Source of the DNA: VAZQ01 sp963763365
GTDB lineage: Bacteria; Pseudomonadota; Alphaproteobacteria; Rhizobiales; Xanthobacteraceae
Direction of reading: 5' to 3'
DNA: 64,000 nt
Assembly: GCA_963763365.1 (NCBI GenBank)
Contig: CAVXOE010000021.1
Span: 1-64,000, forward strand
A model generated the notes under the pieces. That model ran no database searches. It was not told where the DNA came from and saw only the letters and a program-made list of their open reading frames with translations. Numbering within the stretch: position 1 is the stretch's first letter; each line of letters starts with the position of its first letter. Positions 54,902 to 63,352 of this stretch are shown piece by piece. Position numbers and translations under genes: made by a program.

Positions 54902-56368
54902 TCATTTCGCGCGTGTTGCAGCGTCCGCGCTGGTCGGCTGCATCCGCGCAAGGATGCCGTCCACCATTGAGTGCCATTTGCTCCAGGGTGCTTCCCGAAA
55001 ATTATGGTTGCGGACGATGAATGAAGCGCCGGGAAAGAACTTTTCGTACTGAAGATGCCGACCGGCGAATTCCGACCCGATAATATCCCAGGCCAGTTTG
55101 AACAACTTCATCCGATCAAGGGCGCTCATGTGCGGTGTTTGCCAATAGGTGCGGAAGCGCTCGGTCAACCTGTCGTCCTGCATCACCGAAATGTCGGGCA
55201 TCTGCAATACCCCGCCGCCGCAAAGTTCGCGAAGGCAATCAATGACGCTGGCGTAGTTCTCCACGCCCCAGTTGAGTCCCGCATACATCATCCGTCGATT
55301 GAACGTGACGTAGCCCGGCGTCGGCCATTCCTCTGCCGCTTCGATTTGGCCGGCAACCGTGGCCTCGAGCAGCGCCTCGAGAGCCGCCAGTCGCCCCAGC
55401 GTCTCGCGCACGACGGGCACCTGGTCCGCTCCGTTCGCTTGCGCGATGCGACTGGCCAAGCCCACGAGCATTTGCATCTTCACCAGCAATCGCACGTTGG
55501 AATGATGATTGCCGTAGGAATGTGCGGCAGTCTCGATATAAAGCGCGCGCGAGAGCGCCGGATCGTTATGCACGAACACGCGCTCCCACGGCACCTTGAC
55601 GTCGTCGAACATGACCATCGCGTCGGTCTCGTCGTACCGCCAGGTGAGTGGGGCGTCGAACTCCGAACGCGCCGTCGGCTCGAACGGCTTGCGGGACCAC
55701 AGGGAGACGCCCGGCGTGTTGCAGGGGACCGCGAACGTTATGGATTCTGCCTTTGCTTCCGGCGCGAGCGGCAAGATATTCCCGATCCATATCTCGTCGG
55801 CGATGATCGACGCTGTCGCCAGCATCTTCATTCCGGAAACGACGACGCCATCGTCCTCCTCCCGGATGACCTGGCAGCTTGGATTGGGAAGATTCTGGCG
55901 CTGAAAGAACGCCGGGTCGCGCGCGGCCTGCGGCGACACGATCGCGTGCGCGGCGTAGATGTCGCCATCTCGCATGTATTCGTAATAGGCCCGGACGTTG
56001 TCGGCGAATTTCCCGAAAATCTCCGGTTTCAGGTTCATGCCGGTGACGAAGCTCGCAATGTAATCCGGCGATCGGCCGAGCAGGCCATAATTTTCCTCGG
56101 CAAGAATGCGATGGGCAGCCGTGCGCTTGGCTAAATCGTCTCTATTACGGGCCTTGAGATAGCAGGTGCTATAGGTCTGGCCGTTTTCCTCGTAGGCCAT
56201 CTGCTTGCGGAGCGCCGGATCCGCCTTCTTGTCATAGAATTCGGCGAGAGTTTGCACGGCATTGCGGAACGCGGGGTGGGTCGTGACGTCGCTTACGCGC
56301 TCGTCGCCGATGTAGACAACTCGTCCGTCGCGAAGACCCTCAACGTATTCCTTGCCGGTCTTGAGCAC
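54902..56368 (-). CDS. 4-hydroxyphenylacetate 3-monooxygenase (HpaB)-type hydroxylase
   Basis: GTG 56368 follows GGGAGCC and gives a 488-residue protein of normal HpaB length; the longer upstream frame is not supported. It reads LKTGKEYVEGLRDGRVVYIG, ERVSDVTTHPAFRNAVQTLA, SFVTGMNLKPEIFGKFADNV, ISPQ-like VSPQAARDP, ATASIIADEIWIGNILPLA, DDVKVPWERVFVHNDPALS and YKGR-like segments, all of the two-component FADH2-dependent hydroxylase family. Relatives hydroxylate phenols, pyrroles or anthranilates. The reductase is not adjacent. The gene is divergent from the AraC regulator. Confidence 0.88.
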   Translation of the reverse strand: MLKTGKEYVEGLRDGRVVYIGDERVSDVTTHPAFRNAVQTLAEFYDKKADPALRKQMAYEENGQTYSTCYLKARNRDDLAKRTAAHRILAEENYGLLGRSPDYIASFVTGMNLKPEIFGKFADNVRAYYEYMRDGDIYAAHAIVSPQAARDPAFFQRQNLPNPSCQVIREEDDGVVVSGMKMLATASIIADEIWIGNILPLAPEAKAESITFAVPCNTPGVSLWSRKPFEPTARSEFDAPLTWRYDETDAMVMFDDVKVPWERVFVHNDPALSRALYIETAAHSYGNHHSNVRLLVKMQMLVGLASRIAQANGADQVPVVRETLGRLAALEALLEATVAGQIEAAEEWPTPGYVTFNRRMMYAGLNWGVENYASVIDCLRELCGGGVLQMPDISVMQDDRLTERFRTYWQTPHMSALDRMKLFKLAWDIIGSEFAGRHLQYEKFFPGASFIVRNHNFREAPWSKWHSMVDGILARMQPTSADAATRAK

Positions 56369-56603
56369 GTTTGGCTCCCATCGGTAACGCTGCCCGGGGT
56401 TGCCGGGCCGCCGGCGAGTAGAGGACAGGCGGCAATCCATGACTATCCGAAAGCCGCAGCCTTCAGCCGAAACCCGCGTATTTACGAGTTGCCCGGGCTT
56501 GTGCGCATTGAAAATCGCGTCCGAGGCGCTAGCATCACGCCGGTCGATTTCCTCCGGTACCTGAGAAGCGAGCACTCCCCTGCTTCACGCCATTCCACAC
56601 CTG

Positions 56604-57575
56604 ATGGGACTTCATCGTCGGCTGCCCGCAATCCGAACGACGGAGCCGGATTTCGCCCGGAATTATCTCGGTCAGATATTTGCCAACCACCGGCTCGTAG
56701 CGAAGGGCAGCAGGATCGATTTTGCCCACCAGCACACTCGCCTTTGCGACACGTCGATCGGCCTCCTGCGGTACGGATCGGACGTCGAGGTCGTCGCGCC
56801 GGCCCTCGACTTCTATCTGTTGCAGATGACCATAAGTGGTCAGGTTGAAGTGCACTCGTCGCAATTCGAGCGGACGCTCCGGCCGGGCTCGGTGTTTGTC
56901 ATGAACCCGGGTGTTGCGTACCGGAAGTATTGGGCGCGAGATGCCCAGCAATTGATGATCAAGATACCGCGGCTGCGGCTTGAACGACACGCGGATCATG
57001 CGAAGCAGGGCGAATCCGGCGTCTCGATTGTCTTTGAGAACCGAGCCTATCCCTTCGACGGTGCCATGCGCCCGCTGCTGCGGCTGGTCGACTATCTTTG
57101 CCGGGATCTGTCGGATGACAACGGATTGTTTGGCGATATGGCTGTGCGCCGCCACATGGAGGACGCGCTGCTCGGTGCGTTGATTGCAACAGTCCCGCAC
57201 GTCCGCGGCAGTCCCGCGAGCCAGGAAATATCCGGTGCGATCCCGTATTACCTGCGGCGCGCCGAAAGCCATCTGCGCGACAACGCATTCAGAGCCGTGC
57301 GGATGTCGGAAATGACCGCGCTCACGGGCGTTAGCGAGCGAACGTTGCAGGACGGATTTTTACGGTTTCGCGGGAAGTCGCCGGGTCAGTTTGCGCGCGA
57401 CGTGCGCCTCGACCTGGTGCGGTGCGCTTTGATCGAGCAAAAGGGCGATGACAAAAACGTTACAAAAATCGCACTGCGGTTCGGCTTCGCGCATTTCGGG
57501 CGATTTTCCCGAAGCTACGCGGACCGATTTGGGGAATATCCTTCCGACACGCTACGGCGTAGTCGCCCCCTCTGA
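56604..57575 (+). CDS. AraC-family transcriptional regulator (with cupin-like sensor)
   Basis: The N-terminal half (GLLRYGSDVEVVAPALDFYL, LQMTISGQVEVH, RTLRPGSVFVMNPG) is the AraC-binding-like sensor region. The C-terminal half is the double helix-turn-helix: AVRMSEMTALTGVSERTLQD, FLRFRGKSPGQFARDVRLDL and TKIALRFGFAHFGRFSRSYA. ATG 56604 gives 323 residues, normal for this subgroup. It sits between the HpaB-type gene (divergent) and the 3-hydroxyanthranilate dioxygenase gene (convergent) and probably activates this cluster. Confidence 0.9.
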   Translation: MGLHRRLPAIRTTEPDFARNYLGQIFANHRLVAKGSRIDFAHQHTRLCDTSIGLLRYGSDVEVVAPALDFYLLQMTISGQVEVHSSQFERTLRPGSVFVMNPGVAYRKYWARDAQQLMIKIPRLRLERHADHAKQGESGVSIVFENRAYPFDGAMRPLLRLVDYLCRDLSDDNGLFGDMAVRRHMEDALLGALIATVPHVRGSPASQEISGAIPYYLRRAESHLRDNAFRAVRMSEMTALTGVSERTLQDGFLRFRGKSPGQFARDVRLDLVRCALIEQKGDDKNVTKIALRFGFAHFGRFSRSYADRFGEYPSDTLRRSRPL

Positions 57576-57584
57576 GCATGCAAG

Positions 57585-58145
57585 TCACTTGCGGGCGGGA
57601 CGTCCCGGGTTGATGTGTCCGCATTTCTTGCAGGTCTGGTTGTCGGTATCGCCGTAGTAGGCTTCGAATACCGGCGGCATATCGCGCTCCAGCACCTCGA
57701 TCTTCACCGTCTTCTCGAACAACACGTTATTGCACTTGTCGCAGTACCAGCGGTGGGTATCCATCAGGCCGTGCTTGCGGATGCGCTCGATGATCAGCCC
57801 GACGGTATTGGGGCCGCGCATCGGAGCATGGGGGACGTTGGCCGGCAGAAGATAGATGCTGCCTTCCGACAACTTGATGTCGTGCGGCTTGCCCTCGTGC
57901 TGGATACGGACCGTGACGGTGCCTTTGAGCTGAAAGAAGAATTCTTCCGTCGGATTGACATGATAGTCGGTGCGCGTGTTCGGACCGCCGACGACGGTGA
58001 CCATGAAATCGTCTTCGCGGAAGATCGTCTTCGCGCCAAGCGGCGGCTTCAGCTTGTCGGGATTCTCAGCGATCCATTTCATGAGGTCGAACGCCGCCGG
58101 ACCGGCGCTCGTTTCGCTTTTGCTGAGGGTCTGTGTCTCGCTCAT
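57585..58145 (-). CDS. 3-hydroxyanthranilate 3,4-dioxygenase
   Basis: ATG 58145 follows GGAGATCAGC. The cupin iron ligands match those of known enzymes in spacing: His62 and Glu68 (RTDYHVNPTEEFFFQLKG) and His106 (LLPANVPHAPMRGPN), with Arg58 and Arg110 placed for the substrate carboxylate. The C-terminal rubredoxin-like site is present (YCDKCNNVLFE and CKKCGHINPG). The enzyme opens 3-hydroxyanthranilate to 2-amino-3-carboxymuconate semialdehyde. No kynurenine genes or ACMS decarboxylase are visible, so the substrate may come from another route or be an analogue. Confidence 0.92.
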   Translation of the reverse strand: MSETQTLSKSETSAGPAAFDLMKWIAENPDKLKPPLGAKTIFREDDFMVTVVGGPNTRTDYHVNPTEEFFFQLKGTVTVRIQHEGKPHDIKLSEGSIYLLPANVPHAPMRGPNTVGLIIERIRKHGLMDTHRWYCDKCNNVLFEKTVKIEVLERDMPPVFEAYYGDTDNQTCKKCGHINPGRPARK

Positions 58146-58155
58146 GCTGATCTCC

Positions 58156-58779
58156 TCATGCGGCCTTGGTCGAGCGATCCGCGATGTGATCGGTTGGATC
58201 CCAACCGGTCTTTTCCGCCAGACCAAATTGCGCCGCCCAATCCAACGTGTGCTCATCGAGGTCCGTGTGCAACGTATCGTTGAGGCGATTTTGCCAGCCG
58301 AACAGCGCGATGACGGCCGTCATCTCGACGATCTGAGGGGTGGTGAAATGCTTTTTCAGCCGGACGAAGATTTCGTCCGTGGCGGCGTTCGGTACCACGG
58401 ATGCCGCGCGCGCCAGGTCGAAGGCGGCACGCTCGGCGTCGGTGAACAGCGGGCTGGTCTCGTAATCCCAGATCGCGTTGAGCTTCTCGTCCGAGATGCC
58501 CCAGCGCGATGCGCTCGAAATATTGTGCGCCTGGCAGAACTGGCAGCCCGCCGTGCGGCTGGACATGTAGGCGATCAGAAATCGGAAGCCGCGATCGAGC
58601 GTCCCTTCGTCGCGGATGACCGCCTTCGATAGATCCATGAGAGCCTTGAGGATCGGTGGCCGGTGCGCCAGCAGGAGGTAGCTATTCGGAATGTAGCCGT
58701 TCGACTTTTCGATGACGTCGAAGCGTTCCTTGAATTCCTCCGGCAGGGCATGGCGGTCGGCAATTTCGACGCGAGACAT
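58156..58779 (-). CDS. Carboxymuconolactone-decarboxylase/AhpD-like protein
   Basis: ATG 58779 follows AAGGACAGC; a longer upstream frame consists of repeat DNA. The AhpD-type motif AGCQFCQAHNISSASRWG carries the Cys-x-x-Cys and the following His. Flanking segments (FRFLIAYMSSRTAG, EMTAVIALFGWQNRLNDTLH) fit peroxidase-like AhpD/CMD proteins. Members are thiol peroxidases or decarboxylases. It begins the operon with the 3-hydroxyanthranilate dioxygenase gene, 10 bases away, and may protect the oxygenase or act on a ring-cleavage product. Confidence 0.86.
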   Translation of the reverse strand: MSRVEIADRHALPEEFKERFDVIEKSNGYIPNSYLLLAHRPPILKALMDLSKAVIRDEGTLDRGFRFLIAYMSSRTAGCQFCQAHNISSASRWGISDEKLNAIWDYETSPLFTDAERAAFDLARAASVVPNAATDEIFVRLKKHFTTPQIVEMTAVIALFGWQNRLNDTLHTDLDEHTLDWAAQFGLAEKTGWDPTDHIADRSTKAA

Positions 58780-58792
58780 CGATGCTGTCCTT

Positions 58793-58828
58793 GTTTCGTT
58801 TGCGTGCAGCGTTTCGTTTGCGTGTAGC
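58793..58828. repeat. Two tandem 18-bp repeats before the AhpD-like gene
   Basis: 58793-58810 and 58811-58828 read GTTTCGTTTGCGTGCAGC and the same with one C-to-T change. They lie 14 bases upstream of the start codon on the reverse strand, just outside the ribosome site. Confidence 0.75.
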
Positions 58829-58884
58829 CGAATGTTCAGCGGAATTATCGGACCATCCGCATTCATCTCACAAGTCTACAATAT

Positions 58885-58910
58885 CATATCGATTTATATG
58901 GTATGCATAT
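58885..58910. promoter_or_regulatory. AT-rich LysR-type dyads upstream of the dioxygenase operon
   Basis: CATAT and ATATG arms separated by six bases (58885-58900) are followed by another CATAT after five bases (58906-58910). The first pair has T-N11-A symmetry typical of LysR sites. It lies about 105 bases upstream of the AhpD-like start and just after the LysR stop, in a strongly AT-rich patch likely to hold the operon promoter. Confidence 0.42.
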
Positions 58911-58933
58911 TTAACGCATCTGCGCGGCGGTGT

Positions 58934-59854
58934 TTACAGCGAGCCGCGCACCGCGCGCGGCAGCGCCGCTCGCGCATGCTTTCGCAGGAAGCGTGTGAAG
59001 CCCTCAGCGGCCGGCGATAGCGAGCGACTGTCCGATTGAATGAACGATACTTTTCGCCGGACCTGCGGGTCTATCAGCGCCTTCGCGACCACCTTCCTGT
59101 TGCGTGCGAACGACCATATATAGTTCGGCAGCACCGCGACGCCCAATCCTGCTTCGACCAGCATGATCGCGGTTGTCATCTGGGACACCTCGAAGGCCGG
59201 CCGCGGCGAATGCCCAGCCGCTTCAAGGGCCCGCTCGACAATCGAGCGGATATTGCTGGCGCGTGTCATCATGATCAACGGACATGCCGGCAACTCGCTC
59301 CATTTCACGCGCGAGGATTTCGAGGGCGGCGATTCGGAACTGCACCAAAGCGACAGCGCATCTTCGAGAAGCGCCTCGCTGCGAATTCCTTCTTCGTTCT
59401 CTGCGAACGTTCCGATGCCGCAATCGACCTCGCCGGACTGTACCTTGGCGACAATTATATCGGTCTGCGTGTCGACAAGACGAACATCGATACCGGGAAA
59501 TGCCTTCATGTAGTCGGCAATGGCGGCAGGAACGATCATGGCTGCGAGCAACGGCGGGGCCGCAATGGTCAGTCGTCCACGCTTGCGGTCGGTCAGGTCG
59601 CGGACATTGCGAATGGAAAGCTCGAGGTCCGCAATCAGCTTCTCGGTGGATTGGAGGAACTCCCGTCCGGCAGCCGTCAGTTCCACGCGCCGAGTGGTGC
59701 GATCGAAGAGGCGGATGCGGAGTTCCGTTTCAAGTTCGCGGATGCTGAGTGAGAGGGCCGGTTGCGCCATCTGCAGCCGCTGCGCGGCGCGGGTGAAGCT
59801 GCCGAGCTCCGCAATAGTTCGGAAGCCCTGCAGTTGTCGGAGGGTTACATTCAT
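58934..59854 (-). CDS. LysR-family transcriptional regulator (second)
   Basis: The N-terminal winged helix-turn-helix is clear: LRQLQGFRTIAELGSFTRAA, QRLQMAQPALSLSIRELETE and RRVELTAAGREFL. The effector domain has LTIAAPPLLAAMIVPAAIAD and VEAGLGVAVLPNYIWSF. It is divergent from the DapA-like gene at 60112 and upstream of the dioxygenase operon on its own strand. AT-rich dyads lie on both sides of it, so it is the natural candidate to control both gene sets. Confidence 0.93.
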   Translation of the reverse strand: MNVTLRQLQGFRTIAELGSFTRAAQRLQMAQPALSLSIRELETELRIRLFDRTTRRVELTAAGREFLQSTEKLIADLELSIRNVRDLTDRKRGRLTIAAPPLLAAMIVPAAIADYMKAFPGIDVRLVDTQTDIIVAKVQSGEVDCGIGTFAENEEGIRSEALLEDALSLWCSSESPPSKSSRVKWSELPACPLIMMTRASNIRSIVERALEAAGHSPRPAFEVSQMTTAIMLVEAGLGVAVLPNYIWSFARNRKVVAKALIDPQVRRKVSFIQSDSRSLSPAAEGFTRFLRKHARAALPRAVRGSL

Positions 59855-59862
59855 ACTGCCAT

Positions 59863-59893
59863 CTTATCAATAAATAAGACAATGTCATATTGT
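59863..59893. promoter_or_regulatory. Two abutting AT-rich dyads in the LysR divergent promoter
   Basis: CTTAT and ATAAG arms with a six-base gap (59863-59878; T-N11-A geometry) touch ACAAT and ATTGT arms with a five-base gap (59879-59893). They begin 9 bases upstream of the LysR start and lie about 220 bases before the DapA-like gene. The layout is that of a LysR autoregulatory site; binding is inferred. Confidence 0.48.
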
Positions 59894-60111
59894 ATAATAA
59901 ATGGCCGTCACCCAAAATCCGGGCGCGAAGACGCTGCCGCGCATTGGTTTTTGTCGCGCGAGGGCGTTTGCCGAATGGGTCGGCCGGCGTGCTGCCGCTC
60001 TTCTCATGCAGTATCTTGGCTGGAGGGCACGAATTCCGGCACGCCGCGGGCCATCGAGAAAATCGAATCCCGCCTGGAAGCAACGCAAATCTCACGCACG
60101 AGGGCAGCGAC

Positions 60112-61092
60112 ATGAAATACAGCAAACGCGACGCAAAGGATTATTCGCGTGAGCATATGAAGGGAATCTGGGCAGCGGCGCTCACGCCGTTCACGTCCGA
60201 TCGGGCGATCGATGAGGCTGGATTTCGCCGCAACATGCAACATTGGACCCGCGATCTGGGTATCGAGGGACTCTTCATCTGCGGAAAGCAGGGCGAGTTC
60301 TTCTCGATGTCAGTTGACGAGCGCAAACGTACTTTCGATATCGCAGTTGACGAGTCGAGAGGGCGCTTCCAGACGATCATGTCGTGTTCCGACCAGAACA
60401 TGGACACGGTGATCGATCTCGCCAGGCACGCGGAGGCGAATGGCGCGGACTACATTGTCGTACACGCTCCGATCCTGCATTTTTCGAAAGCGCAGGATGA
60501 CACCGTGTACGAGTATTATCGCTACCTCAGCGAGCAGGTGAATATCGGCATTGCGTTGTGGAGTCATCCGGACAGCGGTTACCTGCTCAGCCCGCAGGTT
60601 TGCGCGCGGATTGCGGATATTCCCAACATCGTTGCGATCAAATACAGCGTGCCCCGCGAGATGTATGTCGAGCTGACCCGGCTTGCCGGTCACAAGATCA
60701 TTGTCAGCACGGCCTCCGAAGAGGAATGGTTCGACAATATCGTTGAGCTCGATTGGAAGCTCTATCTCTGCTCGAACCCGCCATTCTTGATGCAAACCGC
60801 GTCAGATCGGCGCATGCGCGAATACACCGAGCTGGCGTTCAAGGGCGATGTCAAGCGCGCGCGAGCGGTTCGCGATAGCCTTAACCCGGTGCGAGAGGCA
60901 CTCCGCCGGACAAGGCCTCCGGAAAAGCCTCACGCGCATGCGAAATACTGGCAGAATCTTCTTGGCCAGGCAGGCGGTCCGGTACGCCGCCCGTTGATGC
61001 AACTCACCGACGCCGAGATGAAGGCGACAAAGGCGGCTTTTGACAGCTGTGGCCTGAAACTTGCTGGGAGCCTGCAATCTTCGGCCGCCTGA
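60112..61092 (+). CDS. DapA/NanA-family aldolase-like protein with altered active-site motifs
   Basis: ATG 60112 gives a 326-residue DHDPS-superfamily barrel: GIWAAALTPFTSDRAIDEAG, FRRNMQHWTRDLGIEGLFIC, and the Schiff-base Lys177 in DIPNIVAIKYSVPREM. The usual GTTGE loop reads GKQGE (residues 58-62), and the usual PYY motif with its catalytic Tyr reads HAPILHF (118-124). So it keeps imine chemistry but lacks the Tyr/Thr proton relay of DHDPS. Relatives include hydratase-aldolases for aromatic ring-cleavage products. It precedes the Liv-type importer genes by 86 bases, so it is probably co-transcribed with them. Confidence 0.86.
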   Translation: MKYSKRDAKDYSREHMKGIWAAALTPFTSDRAIDEAGFRRNMQHWTRDLGIEGLFICGKQGEFFSMSVDERKRTFDIAVDESRGRFQTIMSCSDQNMDTVIDLARHAEANGADYIVVHAPILHFSKAQDDTVYEYYRYLSEQVNIGIALWSHPDSGYLLSPQVCARIADIPNIVAIKYSVPREMYVELTRLAGHKIIVSTASEEEWFDNIVELDWKLYLCSNPPFLMQTASDRRMREYTELAFKGDVKRARAVRDSLNPVREALRRTRPPEKPHAHAKYWQNLLGQAGGPVRRPLMQLTDAEMKATKAAFDSCGLKLAGSLQSSAA

Positions 61093-61177
61093 GACCTGGC
61101 TCTATTTGATCTGACCGATCGGTGCAGGCATGATCGACGAGGCCGGAAGGCATGTCTGGACTGAAAGAGGTGGTGAT

Positions 61178-62353
61178 ATGAGAATTCGAGGTGTCTTTCT
61201 TGGGATTGCGCTGTCAGCTTCGATGGCGACGGCGGCATTTGCCCAGAGTCCGGTCAAGATCGGGTTCATCACCACTTTGTCCGGTCCCGGCGGTTATATC
61301 GGCGCGGACGCTCGCGATGGCTTTCTGCTTGCGGTTGAAATGGAAGGGGGCAAACTGGGCGGCGTTCCCGTTCAGGTCATGGTCGAAGACGACGGCCTCA
61401 AGCCCGGCACGGGCAAGCAGATCGCCGACAAATTCCTGAAGACCGAAAAGATCAAGCTTTTCACCGGCATCATCTTTTCCAACATCAGTGGCGCCGTCGT
61501 TCCCGATATCCTCGATGCTGACGGAATTTATGTCAGTCCGAACGCCGGGCCTTCAAACTTTGCCGGCAAGGATTGTCACAAGAACTATTATGTCGTGTCC
61601 TGGCAGAACGACACGCTGCATGAGAGCGCGGGACAAAACGCCACCAACCTCAAGTACAAGAAGGCATTCATCCTGGCTCCGAACTATCAGGCCGGAAAGG
61701 ATGCGATTACAGGCTTCAAGCGGTTCTTCAAGGGTGAGATCGTGGGTGAGGCCTACACCCGTCTCGATCAGACCGACTTCGCCCCTGAGATGGCACAGAT
61801 CCGCGCCGCGAAGCCTGATGTTGTGTTTGAGTTCCAGCCTGGCGGTCTGGGGATTGCGTTCATCCGGCAATATCAGCAGGCCGGATTGCTCGGCGCTATT
61901 CCGTTGGTGCTTGCCGCGCCCGGAGTGGACGCGGTGACTCTAAAGGCCGTCGGTGATTCCGCGCTCGGGATAAACCTTTCCTTTCATTGGAATTCGGACT
62001 TCGACAACGCCGCCAACAAGAAGTTCATGGAGGCGTGGCACAAGAAATACGGCGCCGACCGGACGCCGACCTACTACGCCAGTCAAGGCTACGACACCGC
62101 GCTGGCGATCGGCGCGGCGCTCCAAGCCGTGAAGGGTGACCTCAGCAATGCCGATGCATTCCGCACCGCCATGCTGAAGGCCGACTTCCAATCCGTTCGC
62201 GGTCCCTTCAAGTTTGGTAACAACCAGCACCCGATCCAGGATTGGTACGCGGGCCGCGTGGAGAAGGACGCGAACGGCAAGCCGATCATCAAGACGATCG
62301 GGAAAATCATGTCGAACCAGGGCGACGCCTACGCCAAGGATTGCAAGCTCTGA
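61178..62353 (+). CDS. Liv-type ABC transporter substrate-binding protein
   Basis: ATG 61178 follows GAGG. A signal peptide (MRIRGVFLGIALSASMATAA, cleaved near FAQS) precedes VKIGFITTLSGPGGYIGADA, GFLLAVEMEGGKLGGVPVQV, FTGIIFSNISGAVVPDIL, NYYVVSWQNDTLHESAGQNA and the late TYYASQGYDTALAIGAAL. This is a LivK-like type I receptor of the branched-chain amino acid family; many members in catabolic clusters bind aromatic acids. The two permeases follow, with an intercistronic hairpin between. Confidence 0.92.
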   Translation: MRIRGVFLGIALSASMATAAFAQSPVKIGFITTLSGPGGYIGADARDGFLLAVEMEGGKLGGVPVQVMVEDDGLKPGTGKQIADKFLKTEKIKLFTGIIFSNISGAVVPDILDADGIYVSPNAGPSNFAGKDCHKNYYVVSWQNDTLHESAGQNATNLKYKKAFILAPNYQAGKDAITGFKRFFKGEIVGEAYTRLDQTDFAPEMAQIRAAKPDVVFEFQPGGLGIAFIRQYQQAGLLGAIPLVLAAPGVDAVTLKAVGDSALGINLSFHWNSDFDNAANKKFMEAWHKKYGADRTPTYYASQGYDTALAIGAALQAVKGDLSNADAFRTAMLKADFQSVRGPFKFGNNQHPIQDWYAGRVEKDANGKPIIKTIGKIMSNQGDAYAKDCKL

Positions 62354-62360
62354 GCCAGCA

Positions 62361-62395
62361 GGAAAACCGGGGCAATCTTGGCGCTTCGGTTTTCC
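62361..62395 (+). terminator. Intercistronic hairpin after the binding-protein gene
   Basis: Arms GGAAAACCG (62361-62369) and CGGTTTTCC (62387-62395) pair perfectly over 9 bp with a 17-base loop, 7 bases after the stop. Such hairpins often stabilise the binding-protein mRNA or partly terminate, giving more receptor than permease. Confidence 0.45.
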
Positions 62396-62437
62396 GTTGG
62401 GCTGCCATGATCGCGGAATGATGTTCACAATGACACC

Positions 62438-63352
62438 ATGACGCTGGCGCTGGAGCAAATTCTGAACGGCCTCCAATTCGGGGTCGCGCTGTTCTTATTG
62501 GCTGCCGGACTGACGCTTATCTTCGGGATCATGGGCGTCATCAATCTGGCGCACGGCTCGCTCTACATGATCGGCGCCTACGGGGCGGCCCTCGCGGCTA
62601 CGCGCACTGGCTCGTTTTTTGTGGCGGTCGTAGCGGGCCTCGCAGCGGCTGGAGTGGCCGGACTCCTCATTGAGTTTGTCGTCATCCGCAAACTCTACTC
62701 CCGCGACCATGTTCAACAGGTGCTTGCAACATTTGGCTTGATCCTGTTCATCAACGAAGGCGTCACCATGCTCTTCGGGCGCCAGCCCCTGTTCGTGGCC
62801 ATGCCGCAGGTTCTTTCCGGGGCGGTGGAGATCATTCCTGGAGTACCTTACCCGACCTACCGCTTGGCAGTGATCGCGGTCGGTCTGTTGGTTGCGTTCG
62901 CGCTCTATCTGTTTGTGAACAAGACGCGCGTCGGGATGCTTGTGCGCGCAGGTTCAACCCATCGCGACATGGTGCGCGCGCTCGGCGTGAATATCCGCAT
63001 GCTCTATACCCTGGTGTTCGGCCTGGGCGCATTGCTCGCGGGTCTCGCCGGATTGATGGCCGGGCCGCTTCTCGCTGTCCAGGTCGGCATGGGCGAGCAG
63101 ATACTCATCCTGACCTTTGTCGTCGTTGTGATCGGCGGAATCGGTTCGATACGCGGCGCCTTTATAGGAGCGATGATCGTCGGAATCACGGATACATTGC
63201 TGCGGGGTTTCCTGCCCGCCATACTTCACAGCTTCATGACTGTGTCCCAAGCCGACGCACTCGCTGGAGGCTTGTCCTCCATGGGGATCTACCTGGTGAT
63301 GGCCTTGGTGCTCCTGATCAAGCCGCAGGGGCTCTTCAGTGGCCAAGGCTGA
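62438..63352 (+). CDS. livH: Liv-type ABC transporter permease (LivH)
   Basis: A 304-residue membrane protein with the LivH landmarks: LNGLQFGVALFLLAAGLTLI, FGIMGVINLAHGSLYMIGAY, VLATFGLILFINEGVTMLFG, RAGSTHRDMVRALGVNIRML and VVVIGGIGSIRGAFIGAMIV. ATG 62438 starts after the hairpin. Its end overlaps the next permease gene by 14 bases. It forms the membrane channel with the LivM protein. Confidence 0.93.
   Translation: MTLALEQILNGLQFGVALFLLAAGLTLIFGIMGVINLAHGSLYMIGAYGAALAATRTGSFFVAVVAGLAAAGVAGLLIEFVVIRKLYSRDHVQQVLATFGLILFINEGVTMLFGRQPLFVAMPQVLSGAVEIIPGVPYPTYRLAVIAVGLLVAFALYLFVNKTRVGMLVRAGSTHRDMVRALGVNIRMLYTLVFGLGALLAGLAGLMAGPLLAVQVGMGEQILILTFVVVVIGGIGSIRGAFIGAMIVGITDTLLRGFLPAILHSFMTVSQADALAGGLSSMGIYLVMALVLLIKPQGLFSGQG

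Noticed and set aside
55055..56134. 359-codon forward frame
   Set aside because: Antisense to the HpaB-type hydroxylase, which is supported by family motifs over its whole length.
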